Positions 45,515 to 56,086 of a stretch of DNA of 64,000 nt are shown piece after piece; position 1 is the first letter of the stretch, and the number at the start of each line of letters is the position of its first letter. A program made the translations under genes and the position numbers. The stretch spans positions 484,992-548,991 of the forward strand of contig NZ_JACARE010000003.1 of assembly GCF_013386765.1 (NCBI RefSeq). Direction: 5' to 3'. The notes below the pieces were generated by a model that saw nothing but the letters and a program-made list of their open reading frames with translations, searched no databases and had not been told where the DNA came from. The DNA is from Pseudomonas yamanorum (lineage in GTDB: Bacteria; Pseudomonadota; Gammaproteobacteria; Pseudomonadales; Pseudomonadaceae).

Positions 45515-45895
45515 TCAATATTCCAATGCCGCGGGCTTCAGGTACATGCCGTCCGGCCCTTGTGCGATACGCAATTTACGCACGTCACCGGCCTTCAACG
45601 TGATGTTCTGCGCCGGTGGCGCGAGCATGCCCGGCAGGCAACCCTGGGACTGCCCCGGCAGCAGCTTCAGGCGCAACGACACATTCCCGGCCGGCAAGTT
45701 GAAGGAGGTGGCCTGCTCCTGGAACAGCCGTCCGGCCAATTGGTCCTGGATATACAGGCCAATCTCGCAGTTGGTCGGCACCTCCAGGCGCTCCCGGGAA
45801 ATGATCAGCACCGCATAATCTTCATCCGCGCTGGCCGGTGGCACAGCGGCAAACAAGCCCATCAGGCTGACAAGGCCAAAAAACGACCAGCGCAT
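45515..45895 (-). CDS. Secreted/periplasmic protein of unknown function
   Basis: This 126-residue protein has a signal peptide (FFGLVSLMGLFAAVPPASA, cleavage after ASA). The mature part is beta-rich with two Cys (PTNCEIGLYI, GQSQGCLPGM) that could form a disulfide. I do not recognise the family. ATG at 45895 follows GGAGAATTC. It lies between the two CueR operators, oriented with copA, so it may end up under copper control or simply separate copZ from copA. Confidence 0.75.
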   Translation of the reverse strand: MRWSFFGLVSLMGLFAAVPPASADEDYAVLIISRERLEVPTNCEIGLYIQDQLAGRLFQEQATSFNLPAGNVSLRLKLLPGQSQGCLPGMLAPPAQNITLKAGDVRKLRIAQGPDGMYLKPAALEY

Positions 45896-45982
45896 GGCGA
45901 ATTCTCCGAGGTTCACATCGTGGATTGGTGCAGCTTGGCCGAGGGCGCGAATGAATGCCAGCCCGGCAGATATTCACAGAAC

Positions 45983-46009
45983 TTGACCTTGCCATCGTGG
46001 CAAGGTCAA
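45983..46009 (+). promoter_or_regulatory. CueR-type operator/promoter of copZ
   Basis: The dyad TTGACCTTGCCA-TCG-TGGCAAGGTCAA is perfect. TTGACC as -35 is followed by a 19-base spacer and AAAACT as a possible -10. It lies 33 bases before copZ. Confidence 0.85.
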
Positions 46010-46042
46010 AACTGTGGGCAACCTCATCAAAGGAGTCATGCC

Positions 46043-46243
46043 ATGCAAGTATTCAGTGTTGAAGGAATGACCTGCGGCCACTGCGTTCGCTCGGTCACCC
46101 AGGCGGTGCAGGACAAGGATCCGGCCGCCAGTGTGCGCGTCGACCTCGCGTCCAAGGAAGTCGGTGTGGAGAGTAAGCTGCTGTCGCCGGCGCAAGTGAT
46201 CAACCTGATCAGCGAAGAAGGCTACAGCGTCAAACTCGCCTGA
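46043..46243 (+). CDS. copZ: Copper chaperone CopZ (heavy-metal-associated domain)
   Basis: This 66-residue cytoplasmic protein has the Cu(I) site GMTCGHC (Cys11, Cys14) in a beta-alpha-beta-beta-alpha-beta fold. It would carry Cu(I) to CopA or CueR. ATG at 46043 follows AAAGGAG. The CueR operator directly upstream ties it to copA-cueR as one copper regulon. Confidence 0.93.
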   Translation: MQVFSVEGMTCGHCVRSVTQAVQDKDPAASVRVDLASKEVGVESKLLSPAQVINLISEEGYSVKLA

Positions 46244-46329
46244 CTTTCTGATAGTTAGCGAGCTAACTTAATGTTCAAGGCACCCATGCCCGGCTAGACT
46301 GTCGGGCTGCCGACTCTACTGGGTGCCTG

Positions 46330-47523
46330 ATGAACCTTCGTATAATCCTGATTTTGGGCGCCTTGAGCGCGTTTGCGCCGCTGGCCATCGACTTCTACCT
46401 GCCGGGTTTTCCGGCCATGGCCGTGGCATTCGGCACCGATGAAAAACATATTCAACTGACCCTGGCCGTGTACTTCACGGGCCTGGCGATCGGCCAGTTG
46501 ATCTACGGGCCGCTGGCGGACCGTTTTGGCCGGCGCGGGCCGCTGCTCAGCGGTGTCACCCTGTTTACCCTGGCGTCCTTTGCGTGTGCGTATGCGCCGT
46601 CCCTGGAATGGCTGATCGGTGCGCGTTTCGTCCAGGCCCTGGGCGGCTGCGCCGGCATGGTGATCTCCCGGGCGGTGGTCAGCGATAAATGCGACGCGGT
46701 GGGTTCGGCCAAGGTGTTCTCCCAGCTGATGCTGGTGACCGGGCTGGCGCCGATCCTCGCGCCGCTGGCGGGTGGCGTGATGGTCGGGGTGTGGGGCTGG
46801 CAGTCGATCTTCCTGGCGCTGACGGCATTCAGCGTGATGGCGGCCATTGCGGTAGCGGTCGGGTTGCCGGAAAGTTTCCCCGCCAATCAACCACGTCAGC
46901 CGCTGTCGGGTGCGCTGCGCCAGTACGGCCGGTTGCTGTCGGACCGGGTGTACCTTGGCTATGCCTTGACCGGTGGCATCTCGATTGCCGGCATGTTTGC
47001 CTACATTGCGGGTTCGCCGTTCGTCTTTATCAAACTCTATGGCGTGCCCGCCGAGCACTATGGCTGGGTATTTGGCTCCAACGCCGCCGGCTTCATCCTG
47101 GTCGCCCAGGTCAATGCACGTTTGCTGGCTTCCCGCGGCCCGGCGTTCTTGCTGTCGCGCACGGTGTGGGTCTACCTCGCGGCGGGCCTGTCGTTGCTGG
47201 CAATTACCGCTCTTCGCACGGACGCCTTGTGGCCACTGCTGGTGCCGCTGTTTATCTGCATCGCGAGCCTGGGCTGCATTTTGCCCAACACCTCGGCTTG
47301 CGCCATGAGCGGGCAGGGCGCACGGGCAGGCAGCGCGTCGGCGTTGCTCGGTTGCATTCAGTTTGGTGTAGCGGCGGGCGCGGCGTCGTTGGTCGGTGTG
47401 TTGCACGACGGTACGGCGATGCCGATGGCGATGGTCATCAGCTTGTGCGGCGTATTGGCGGTAACGTTCGCGATGCTGACCCGGCGCCTGCAGCGCCAAC
47501 GGGCACTGCAAGCGGCGGATTGA
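46330..47523 (+). CDS. Bcr/CflA-family MFS drug efflux transporter
   Basis: This 397-residue transporter has 12 predicted membrane segments and the family pattern: FAPLAIDFYLPGFPAMA in helix 1, the motif-A loop GPLADRFGRRGPLL, and RFVQALGGCAGMVISRAVVSD in helix 4. It should export drugs such as bicyclomycin or sulfonamides, or Cys-related metabolites; the substrate is unknown. It is full length. Confidence 0.92.
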   Translation: MNLRIILILGALSAFAPLAIDFYLPGFPAMAVAFGTDEKHIQLTLAVYFTGLAIGQLIYGPLADRFGRRGPLLSGVTLFTLASFACAYAPSLEWLIGARFVQALGGCAGMVISRAVVSDKCDAVGSAKVFSQLMLVTGLAPILAPLAGGVMVGVWGWQSIFLALTAFSVMAAIAVAVGLPESFPANQPRQPLSGALRQYGRLLSDRVYLGYALTGGISIAGMFAYIAGSPFVFIKLYGVPAEHYGWVFGSNAAGFILVAQVNARLLASRGPAFLLSRTVWVYLAAGLSLLAITALRTDALWPLLVPLFICIASLGCILPNTSACAMSGQGARAGSASALLGCIQFGVAAGAASLVGVLHDGTAMPMAMVISLCGVLAVTFAMLTRRLQRQRALQAAD

Positions 47524-47529
47524 GCAGGG

Positions 47530-47709
47530 TCAGCCAGCAGAGCGCTGCTGGCTTTCGGGAAATCGGTGAGGCGCCTGGATACGGGTTTGCAGGGTGTCGG
47601 CAAACGCGCGGGCTTCGGCCTCGGTGCGGAAGGTGAAGGCGTTCTGGTCGAGACGGACTTGCCATTTGTTGCCGTGGGATTTTGCTAACGCTTTTATCAG
47701 GATCTTCAT
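47530..47709 (-). CDS. Small protein of unknown function
   Basis: This 59-residue basic protein reads MKILIKALAKSHGNKWQVRL at the start and has an AFTFRTEAEARAFADTL helix. Its start has GAGGAAG about seven bases upstream. I do not recognise a family. It converges with the MFS gene. Confidence 0.6.
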   Translation of the reverse strand: MKILIKALAKSHGNKWQVRLDQNAFTFRTEAEARAFADTLQTRIQAPHRFPESQQRSAG

Positions 47710-47805
47710 TGCTGACTTCCTCACGTAAAAGAATCGTGGCAAAGGCGGCCAATATAAACCTGAATGCGTCCACAGATGTGACAAGGATCAAGTCTCTGAC
47801 TAGTG

Positions 47806-47841
47806 GTGTCGTCCATCACTCACATCAATAACAGACGACAC
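47806..47841. terminator. Stem-loop beyond the quinone-reductase-like gene
   Basis: GTGTCGTC (47806-47813) pairs with GACGACAC (47834-47841) around a 20-base loop. It lies just after the minus-strand gene that ends at 47858; there is no clear T-run. Confidence 0.45.
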
Positions 47842-47857
47842 TTACAGATCTATCTCC

Positions 47858-48871
47858 TTAGAACCCTTCCAGCACAATCTTGCCCTTGGCCTTGCCGCTT
47901 TCCAGCAGTTCGTGGGCGCGGCGCAGGTTGGCCGCGTTGATCACGCCAAAGTGCTCGCCCACCGTGGTTTTCAGGGTGCCGGCGTCGATCAGTTCGGCCA
48001 CGCGGTTGAGCAGGTTGTGCTGCTCGATCATGTCGCTGGTCTCGAACATCGAGCGGGTGTACATGAACTCCCAATGCAGCGACAGGCTCTTGCGCTTGAG
48101 CTTGCTCACGTCCAGCACCTTGGGATCATCGATCAGCGCCAGTTTGCCCTGGGGAATCAGCGCTTCTACCAATTGGTCCAGGTGCTGGTCGGTCTGGGTC
48201 AGGCTGGCGACGTAGTTCACCTGCGGATGGCCGGCCTTTTTCAGCTCTTCGCTCAGCGGTTTGCTGTGGTCGATCACCAGGTCGGCACCCAGGTCTTTGG
48301 CCCATGCCTGGGTTTCAGGCCGGGAGGCGGTGCCGATGACTTTCAGGCCGGTGAGCTGTTTCGCCAGTTGGGTCAGGATCGATCCCACACCACCGGACGC
48401 ACCGACGATCAAGAGGCTCTGGCCTTCATCGGCCTGGCCTTCACGTACTTGCAGGCGTTCGAACAGCAACTCCCAGGCGGTGATGGCGGTCAGCGGCAGG
48501 GCGGCGGCGTCGGCGAACCCCAGGGTTTTTGGCATATGGCCAACGATGCGCTCATCCACGGTGTGCAGTTCGCTGTTGCCGCCCGGGCGTACCAGGGAGC
48601 CGGCGTAGAACACCTTGTCACCGACCTTGAACAGGCTGACTTCGCTGCCTACGGCCTTGACCACACCGGCCACGTCCCAGCCCAGCACTTTGGCCGCACC
48701 GTTTTCCGGGGCGACGTTCTGGCGCACTTTGGTGTCCACCGGGTTCACCGAGATGGCTTTGACTTCCACCAGCAGGTCGCGGGGGCCGGCCACGGGTTCT
48801 GGCAGTTCGATGTCTTGCAGGGATTTTGGATCGTTGATGGGCAATGCGGCGTAGTAGGCGATAGCTTTCAT
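47858..48871 (-). CDS. Zinc-type alcohol dehydrogenase-like / quinone oxidoreductase (MDR family)
   Basis: This 337-residue NAD(P)H-dependent reductase has the GroES-like start (PEPVAGPRDLLVEVKAISVN) and the nucleotide-binding VGASGGVGSILTQLAK. No structural or catalytic zinc Cys cluster is seen, so a zinc-free quinone or enal reductase is likely. ATG at 48871 follows GGAAAC. It is preceded closely by the ABM-domain gene and both diverge from a LysR gene, their probable regulator. Confidence 0.88.
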   Translation of the reverse strand: MKAIAYYAALPINDPKSLQDIELPEPVAGPRDLLVEVKAISVNPVDTKVRQNVAPENGAAKVLGWDVAGVVKAVGSEVSLFKVGDKVFYAGSLVRPGGNSELHTVDERIVGHMPKTLGFADAAALPLTAITAWELLFERLQVREGQADEGQSLLIVGASGGVGSILTQLAKQLTGLKVIGTASRPETQAWAKDLGADLVIDHSKPLSEELKKAGHPQVNYVASLTQTDQHLDQLVEALIPQGKLALIDDPKVLDVSKLKRKSLSLHWEFMYTRSMFETSDMIEQHNLLNRVAELIDAGTLKTTVGEHFGVINAANLRRAHELLESGKAKGKIVLEGF

Positions 48872-48898
48872 GATGGTTTCCAAAAAAGGGTCGGTTGA

Positions 48899-49192
48899 TC
48901 AGGCAAGAAATTTCAGGCGCTTGAGTTCGAAATGTTCGAGCACGTCGGCAGCCTTGGCGCGGAAGTTCTGGATATGGGCGCTCTGGTCGTGGTAGGCCAG
49001 CGCCGCGTCGTCGCTCCAGCGCTCGAGCATGTAGAAGGTCTCGGGGTGTTGCAGGTCCTGGTGCAGGTCGTACTGCTGGCAGCCGGCTTCGACGCGGGTC
49101 GGTTCCAGCAGCTCGCGCAGCAGGGTTTCCAGAGTGGCTTGTTGGCCGGGTTTGGCGATCAGCGTGGCGATGACGTTAAAGGCAGCGGACAT
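48899..49192 (-). CDS. Antibiotic biosynthesis monooxygenase-like (ABM/YgiN) protein
   Basis: This 97-residue ferredoxin-like protein has the ABM pattern: ATLIAKPGQQATLETLLREL, GCQQYDLHQD and FYMLERWSDDAALAYHDQSA. Such dimers often act on quinols. ATG at 49192 follows GGAG. It lies 27 bases upstream of the reductase gene, suggesting a redox pair for quinone detoxification. Confidence 0.85.
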   Translation of the reverse strand: MSAAFNVIATLIAKPGQQATLETLLRELLEPTRVEAGCQQYDLHQDLQHPETFYMLERWSDDAALAYHDQSAHIQNFRAKAADVLEHFELKRLKFLA

Positions 49193-49309
49193 ATTCGACT
49201 CCAAACACGTGATGAACGGGATGGACAGATGATTGGCTATTTCTCTCGAAGATAAAACCCGCTAAAAGAGCAGTCTCTTTCAATGTTTTTTTGATAATGG
49301 ACGGTCAGC

Positions 49310-50239
49310 GTGCTGCGTTTTGATGACTTGCAGTTGTTTGTGCGCGCGGCAGACCTGGGCAGCCTTTCGGCGGCGGCGCGGGTCATGGACATGTCGGCGG
49401 CGGTGGCCAGCGCGGCGTTGAAGCGCATCGAGCAGCAGTTGGGCACGCGTTTGCTGGCGCGCTCCACCCGCAGCCTGCGCCTGACGGCCGAGGGCGAAGG
49501 CTTTCTGGAGTACGCCCGCGCGGCCTTGAGTAGCCTGGATGAAGGCCGGCGTTTATTGGCCTGCGGCCAGGATCAGGTCGGCGGGGTGCTGCAACTGTCG
49601 GCACCGTCGGACTTTGGGCGCAACCAGTTGTTGCCCTGGCTCGATGAGTTCCAGCGCGAGTACCCCCAGTTGAGTGTGCGCCTGCTGTTGGGCGACCGGA
49701 TTGCCGACCTGTTCCGCCAGCCCGTAGACATCGCCCTGCGTTATGGCGAACCGGAAGATTCCAGCCTGATCGCACTGCCCATCGCCCCGGACAATTACCG
49801 CGTGCTGTGCGCTGCTCCCAGCTATCTGGCGCGGCATGGCGAACCCCGTCATCTGGAGCAACTGACCCAGCACAATTGCCTGCTGTATATGCTCGGCAGC
49901 CGGGTGCACGACCATTGGAGTTTCAGCGACGGCAAGCGCGACGTCGGCCTGACGGTGACCGGCGACCGCTTCAGTGACGACGCCGATGTGGTGCGGCGCT
50001 GGGCGGTGGCCGGGGTGGGTATCGCCTACAAGTCCTGGCTGGATGTGAGCTCCGATGTGCTGGCCGGGCGCCTGCGCCTGGTCCTGCCGGAGCTGCGGGG
50101 CGAGCGCACGCCGCTTAACCTGTTGTGCGCCCATCGTGCGCAACTGAGCAAGCCGATCAATCTTCTGCGGGAAATGCTCGTTGCCCGCTGTGCGACATTG
50201 ACCGCGCAGTTGCCGGCGCAGTCGGCCTTTACGCCCTAA
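49310..50239 (+). CDS. LysR-family transcriptional regulator
   Basis: This 309-residue regulator has the N-terminal winged helix (MLRFDDLQLFVRAADLGSLS, with AAVASAALKRIEQQLGTRLL) and a periplasmic-binding-like effector domain. It diverges from the ABM/quinone-reductase pair, the usual layout for a LysR regulator and its targets. The start is GTG at 49310. Confidence 0.9.
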   Translation: MLRFDDLQLFVRAADLGSLSAAARVMDMSAAVASAALKRIEQQLGTRLLARSTRSLRLTAEGEGFLEYARAALSSLDEGRRLLACGQDQVGGVLQLSAPSDFGRNQLLPWLDEFQREYPQLSVRLLLGDRIADLFRQPVDIALRYGEPEDSSLIALPIAPDNYRVLCAAPSYLARHGEPRHLEQLTQHNCLLYMLGSRVHDHWSFSDGKRDVGLTVTGDRFSDDADVVRRWAVAGVGIAYKSWLDVSSDVLAGRLRLVLPELRGERTPLNLLCAHRAQLSKPINLLREMLVARCATLTAQLPAQSAFTP

Positions 50240-50376
50240 CCCCGGGGATATAAGGAAATTTCCTTCAGCTCCTGTCCTTGGTTGCTCTGTAAGACGGCAC
50301 GGAACCCGGCGTTTTCACGCTTATACTTTTGCGCCAACCGCAGCAGACGAATGCTTCACAGGGAGTGAATGAGCAC

Positions 50377-52019
<1,643 letters not shown>

Positions 52020-52213
52020 TTATAAATTCTCATCAGGTGCAATGGCGGCATTCTACAGGCGCACGCCGAAATAATCGGCAAAACCTGACCAAGCGGTGAG
52101 TATCCCTTGGCGTCGTGCAAGCGGTGCGTGAACTAAGGTGTAACGAAACGTTAGCGGCGCGGTGCAGTCTGTACCCCATCAATGACGGATTCGCCGCGTA
52201 TAAAAGGCCTGTA

Positions 52214-53302
52214 ATGCTCACATCAATCAAGCAAGAAAAATTCATGCTGCTGGCGCTGATCGCCGCCATCGCTTCCTACCCGCTGGAGCATTGGATGCTG
52301 CACAGCGGGCAGATGGTGGCGCTGCTCGGCGGCGTGGCGCTGATCGGCTTTATCGTCGTGGCCTCGATGCGCGTAGCCCATCACGCCGAGCAACTGGCGG
52401 AAAAGGTCGGCGACCCCTACGGCACCATGATCCTGACCCTCGCCGCCGTGCTGGTGGAAGTGGTGATTTTGGCGATCATGATGAGCAACGAGCCGTCGCC
52501 GACCCTGGTGCGCGACACCATCTACTCGGCGGTGATGCTCGACATCAACGGCATCCTCGGCCTGGCGGCGCTGATGGGCGGGATCAAGCACGGCGAACAG
52601 TCCTACAATGACGATTCGGCGCGGACCTACAGCGTGATGATCCTGACCGCCATGGGTGTGTCGATGGTGGTGCCGGAATTTATCCCCGAGGCCGACTGGA
52701 AAATTTACTCGGCCTTCACCATCGGCGCGATGGTGGTGCTGTACACCCTGTTTCTGCGAATGCAGGTGGGGCCCCACAGTTATTTCTTCAGCTACAGCTA
52801 CCCGGAAAAACGTCGCAAGAAACAGCCGGAAGAAGAGTCGCCGCCGATCAACCTGGCGTTTTCCATCGGGACCCTGGTATTTGGCGTGATCGTGATTGGC
52901 GCGTTGGCCGAGGTGATGTCCAAGACCCTCGACCTGGGCCTGGAAGGCACGGGCGCTCCGCCGGTGATCACGGCAATTGTCGTGGCCGCAATTTCCGCCG
53001 CCCCGGAGATTTTGACCGCGTTGCGCGCAGCCCTGGCCAACCGCATGCAGTCGGTGGTGAACATCGCGCTGGGGGCGTCACTGTCGACGGTGATTTTGAC
53101 GGTGCCGGTGATGGAGGCCATGGCCTTGTACACCGGCCAGCCGTTCCAGATGGCGATGACGCCGGTGCAGACCGTGATGGTATTTATCACGCTGATTGTC
53201 AGCGCGATCAACCTCAACGATGGCGAAACCAACGCCATCGAAGGGATGACCCATTTTGTGTTGTTTGCGACGTTTATCATGCTGTCGCTGTTGGGGTTGT
53301 AA
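52214..53302 (+). CDS. ChaA-like Ca2+(Na+)/H+ antiporter
   Basis: This 362-residue cation antiporter has about 11 membrane segments and two inverted acidic repeats: AAVLVEVVILAIMMSNEPSP and VVAAISAAPEILTALRAAL (the alpha-repeat Glu residues). ATG at 52214 is chosen because it begins the first helix region; the frame is open upstream but those codons lie in the divergent promoter gap (52020-52213). Confidence 0.9.
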   Translation: MLTSIKQEKFMLLALIAAIASYPLEHWMLHSGQMVALLGGVALIGFIVVASMRVAHHAEQLAEKVGDPYGTMILTLAAVLVEVVILAIMMSNEPSPTLVRDTIYSAVMLDINGILGLAALMGGIKHGEQSYNDDSARTYSVMILTAMGVSMVVPEFIPEADWKIYSAFTIGAMVVLYTLFLRMQVGPHSYFFSYSYPEKRRKKQPEEESPPINLAFSIGTLVFGVIVIGALAEVMSKTLDLGLEGTGAPPVITAIVVAAISAAPEILTALRAALANRMQSVVNIALGASLSTVILTVPVMEAMALYTGQPFQMAMTPVQTVMVFITLIVSAINLNDGETNAIEGMTHFVLFATFIMLSLLGL

Positions 53303-53330
53303 CCTTTCCTGAGTACACCGCTGATCAAAG

Positions 53331-53420
53331 GTGGGAGCTGGCTTGCCTGCGATAGCATCACCTCGGTGCAACTGAACGACCGAGGTGCCTGCATCGCGGG
53401 CAAGCCCGGCTCCCACATTT
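53331..53420. repeat. REP pair
   Basis: GTGGGAGCTGGCTTGCCTGC on the left and GCGGGCAAGCCCGGCTCCCAC on the right, with an inner CACCTCGGT/ACCGAGGTG stem. It lies between convergent genes. Confidence 0.88.
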
Positions 53421-53434
53421 GATCTGTGTTTGGC

Positions 53435-54793
53435 TCAGATCCCGCTGATCAGCGCTCGCGCCGCCTGGCTGTGATCGGCAATCAAACCTTTCAGATCCAG
53501 GCCTTCGACCTGCCCGTCGATCACCCGCCATTTCCCGCCCACCATCACCCGATCCGCCCGGTCGGCGCCGCACAGCAGCAGCGCCGATATCGGGTCGTGG
53601 CTGCCGGAGAAGCGCAGCTCATCCAGTTTGAACAACGCCAGGTCGGCCTGTTTGCCTACGGCCAGTTCACCGATATCGCTACGGCCAAGTAACTGCGCCG
53701 AACCTTTTGTTGCCCAACCCAACACCAGTTCCGGGGTGATTTTCTCTGCCCCGTAACGCAGGCGTTGGATGTACAACGCCTGGCGCGTTTCCAGGATCAT
53801 GTTCGACGCATCATTGGATGCCGAGCCGTCCACTCCCAGGCCAATCGGCGCGCCGGCCGCGAGCAGGTCGAGGGTCGGGCATATGCCGGAAGCCAGGCGC
53901 ATGTTGGAGCTCGGGCAATGGCAGATCCCGGTTCCGGCGGCGCCGAGGCGGGCGATTTCTTCCGGGTTGAAGTGAATGCCGTGGGCCAGCCAGGTGCGCG
54001 GGCCCAGCCAGCCGACGCTGTCGAGGTAGTCCACGGTGCGCAGGCCGAAGCGCTGCAGGCAGAAGTCTTCTTCGTCGAGGGTTTCCGCCAGGTGGGTGTG
54101 CAGGCGCACGTCGAGGTGGTTGGCCAGTTCGGCGCTGGCTTCCATGATTTCCGGGGTCACGGAAAACGGCGAGCAGGGCGCCAGGGCGATCTGGATTTGC
54201 GCGCCGTCGCCGCGTTCGTGGTACTGGCGGATCAGGCGGCGACTGTCTTCCAGGATCACTTCGCCCTGTTGCACGGTTTGCTGGGGTGGCAGCCCGCCGT
54301 CGGCTTCGCCCAGGCTCATGGAGCCGCGGGTGAGCATGGCGCGCATGCCCAGTTCGCGCACGCTGTCGACTTGCACGTCGATCGCCTGTTCCAGGCCGTC
54401 GGGGAACAGGTAGTGGTGGTCTGCCGCGGTGGTGCAGCCCGAGAGCAGCAATTCAGCGAGGGCGACTTTGGACGCGAGGGCGAGCTTTTCCGGGGTGAGC
54501 CGGGCCCAGACCGGGTACAGGGTTTTCAGCCAGGGAAACAGCGGCTGGTTAACCACCGGTGCCCAGGCGCGGGTCAGGGTTTGGTAGAAGTGATGGTGGG
54601 TGTTGATCAGCCCCGGAAGCACCACATGCTCGCGGGCATCGAACACTTGTCCACAGGGCACGGCGGGTTCACGTCCCCAGCCCAGCACTTCGACGATGAC
54701 ACCGTCTTGCAGCACCAGGCCGCCACGGGCGTCGAGGCCATTGGCAGTGAAAATCGCGAGGGGGTTTTTTAACCAGATACGGGTCGCAGGCAT
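53435..54793 (-). CDS. 8-oxoguanine deaminase (amidohydrolase family)
   Basis: This 452-residue zinc amidohydrolase has the metal motifs LINTHHHFYQTLTRA (HxH), HTHLAETLDE, WLAHGIHF and GLGVDGSASND. It is very close to the P. aeruginosa enzyme that deaminates 8-oxoguanine to uric acid, as I recall it. With the adenine deaminase at 51066 and the NCS2 permease at 58123 it suggests purine salvage or detoxification. Confidence 0.88.
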   Translation of the reverse strand: MPATRIWLKNPLAIFTANGLDARGGLVLQDGVIVEVLGWGREPAVPCGQVFDAREHVVLPGLINTHHHFYQTLTRAWAPVVNQPLFPWLKTLYPVWARLTPEKLALASKVALAELLLSGCTTAADHHYLFPDGLEQAIDVQVDSVRELGMRAMLTRGSMSLGEADGGLPPQQTVQQGEVILEDSRRLIRQYHERGDGAQIQIALAPCSPFSVTPEIMEASAELANHLDVRLHTHLAETLDEEDFCLQRFGLRTVDYLDSVGWLGPRTWLAHGIHFNPEEIARLGAAGTGICHCPSSNMRLASGICPTLDLLAAGAPIGLGVDGSASNDASNMILETRQALYIQRLRYGAEKITPELVLGWATKGSAQLLGRSDIGELAVGKQADLALFKLDELRFSGSHDPISALLLCGADRADRVMVGGKWRVIDGQVEGLDLKGLIADHSQAARALISGI

Positions 54794-54896
54794 TGGCCGG
54801 CTCCTCTGAATGATGGGTTCAGGTTTGCCAGCTCAGTGTTGCCCTGTCTGCTGATCCAGGGTCGCCGGGAAGGGCGAGGTGCGCAGTTTACGTGTG

Positions 54897-54941
54897 GATC
54901 GTTATCGACGGCAATCGGCCGATAACGATCGCGGTTTTTTT
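54897..54941 (+). terminator. Plus-strand terminator without an assigned gene
   Basis: GATCGTTATCG (54897-54907) pairs with CGATAACGATC (54920-54930) and is followed on the plus strand by GCGGTTTTTTT. It faces the wrong way for both flanking minus-strand genes, so its source transcript is unknown. Confidence 0.7.
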
Positions 54942-55626
54942 ACCAGGCGATGGTGTCGCCCTTGTAGTCCACAAAGTGATGGCCGCCCTTGCCGCTGTAG
55001 GCATTTACCTGGTCGAGCAGGCCGCGCACGCTGGTGGCCACGTCGATGTGCGCGTTTTCGCCGCCCATGTCGGTTTTCACCCAGCCCGGATGCAACGACA
55101 GCACGGTGAGTTTCTGATCGCCCAGTTGGGTGACGAAACTGTTGGTCATGGAGTTGAGGGCGGCCTTGCTGGCTTTGTACAGGGCCAGGTCCGAGCCGTC
55201 GGGGATGGTGACGCTGCCCAGGATCGAACTCATGAAGGCCAGTACGCCGGTGTCGGGGCGCAGCTGCCCGACAAAACGCTGGGCCAGGTTGATCGGCGCC
55301 ACGGCATTGGTGAAAAACAGTTGGCCGACTTCCGCCTGGGTGGCGTGGCCCGGTTCCTGATTGGCCGGGCCTTTGACGCCGGCGTTGACGAACAGCAGGT
55401 CGAAGGTTTTTGCCTTGAGACGCTGGTTCAGGGCGATCACTGCCTGCTGGTCATCCATGTCGAGCTTTTCGATCTGCACCGGGCCCAGGGCCTTCAAGGC
55501 ATCGGCTTTTTGCGGGTCGCGCACGGTGGCGGTCACGTCCCAGCCGTCTGCCAGCAGTTGCTTGACCAGGCCAAGGCCCAGGCCCCGGGAGGCGCCGATA
55601 ATCAGTGCGGTTTTTGAAGTAGACAT
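54940..55626 (-). CDS. SDR-family oxidoreductase (C-factor-like)
   Basis: This 228-residue Rossmann enzyme has the cofactor loop IIGASRGLGLGLVKQLLADG, VNAGVKGP, the catalytic Ser in FMSSILGSV and Tyr/Lys in ALYKASKAAL. The substrate is unknown. ATG at 55626 is inside a longer open frame with no ribosome site. It is 26 bases after the MerR-type gene and probably cotranscribed with it. Confidence 0.88.
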   Translation of the reverse strand: MSTSKTALIIGASRGLGLGLVKQLLADGWDVTATVRDPQKADALKALGPVQIEKLDMDDQQAVIALNQRLKAKTFDLLFVNAGVKGPANQEPGHATQAEVGQLFFTNAVAPINLAQRFVGQLRPDTGVLAFMSSILGSVTIPDGSDLALYKASKAALNSMTNSFVTQLGDQKLTVLSLHPGWVKTDMGGENAHIDVATSVRGLLDQVNAYSGKGGHHFVDYKGDTIAW

Positions 55627-55652
55627 GAATGGCTTCCTTTGACGGTGGAGGT

Positions 55653-56003
55653 TCACGGGTTCAGTGGACAACGCTGGCCGAGTCTTTGCTGCAACTCCTG
55701 GCGCAGTTGGTCGAGTTCGGTGATGCGGGTTTCGATCAGGTTGAGCTTGTCTTGCAGCAGTTGGGTGACGGCGCTGTCGGGGTCTGGAGCTTGCCATAAT
55801 GCGCCGACGCTGTTGCCGATTTCGCTGAGGCTGAAGCCCAGGCGCTGGGCGGTCTTGATGTACAGCACCAGTTGCACCATATCGGCGGGATAGTCGCGGT
55901 AACCGTTGGCGCTGCGTTGTGAGGCAATCAAGCCGCGTTGCTCGTAGAAGCGCAGGGTGTCGCGGCTGACCTGGCTGGCCTGGGCTAATTCGCCGATACG
56001 CAT
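55653..56003 (-). CDS. MerR-family transcriptional regulator
   Basis: This 116-residue regulator starts MRIGELAQASQVSRDTLRFY with the MerR helix-turn-helix and has an NGYRDYPADMVQLVLYIKTA effector linker and a coiled coil. No Cys pair is present, so it is not a metal sensor like CueR; it resembles regulators of small redox operons. A MerR-type promoter lies just upstream at 56023-56053 facing the divergent gene. Confidence 0.88.
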   Translation of the reverse strand: MRIGELAQASQVSRDTLRFYEQRGLIASQRSANGYRDYPADMVQLVLYIKTAQRLGFSLSEIGNSVGALWQAPDPDSAVTQLLQDKLNLIETRITELDQLRQELQQRLGQRCPLNP

Positions 56004-56022
56004 GTAGAGGGCTCGAGAGGGC

Positions 56023-56053
56023 TTGACCTTGGAGCATACTCCAGGCTTTACCT
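56023..56053 (+). promoter_or_regulatory. MerR-type promoter with a 19-base spacer
   Basis: TTGACC (56023-56028) and TTACCT (56048-56053) are separated by 19 bases, within which lies the dyad TGGAG-CATA-CTCCA. This long spacer and central dyad are typical for a MerR-family target. It faces the gene at 56087 and abuts the MerR gene start. Confidence 0.8.
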
Positions 56054-56086
56054 TGCTGGCTTCTTGAATTGAAGGAGCTTGCTTTC

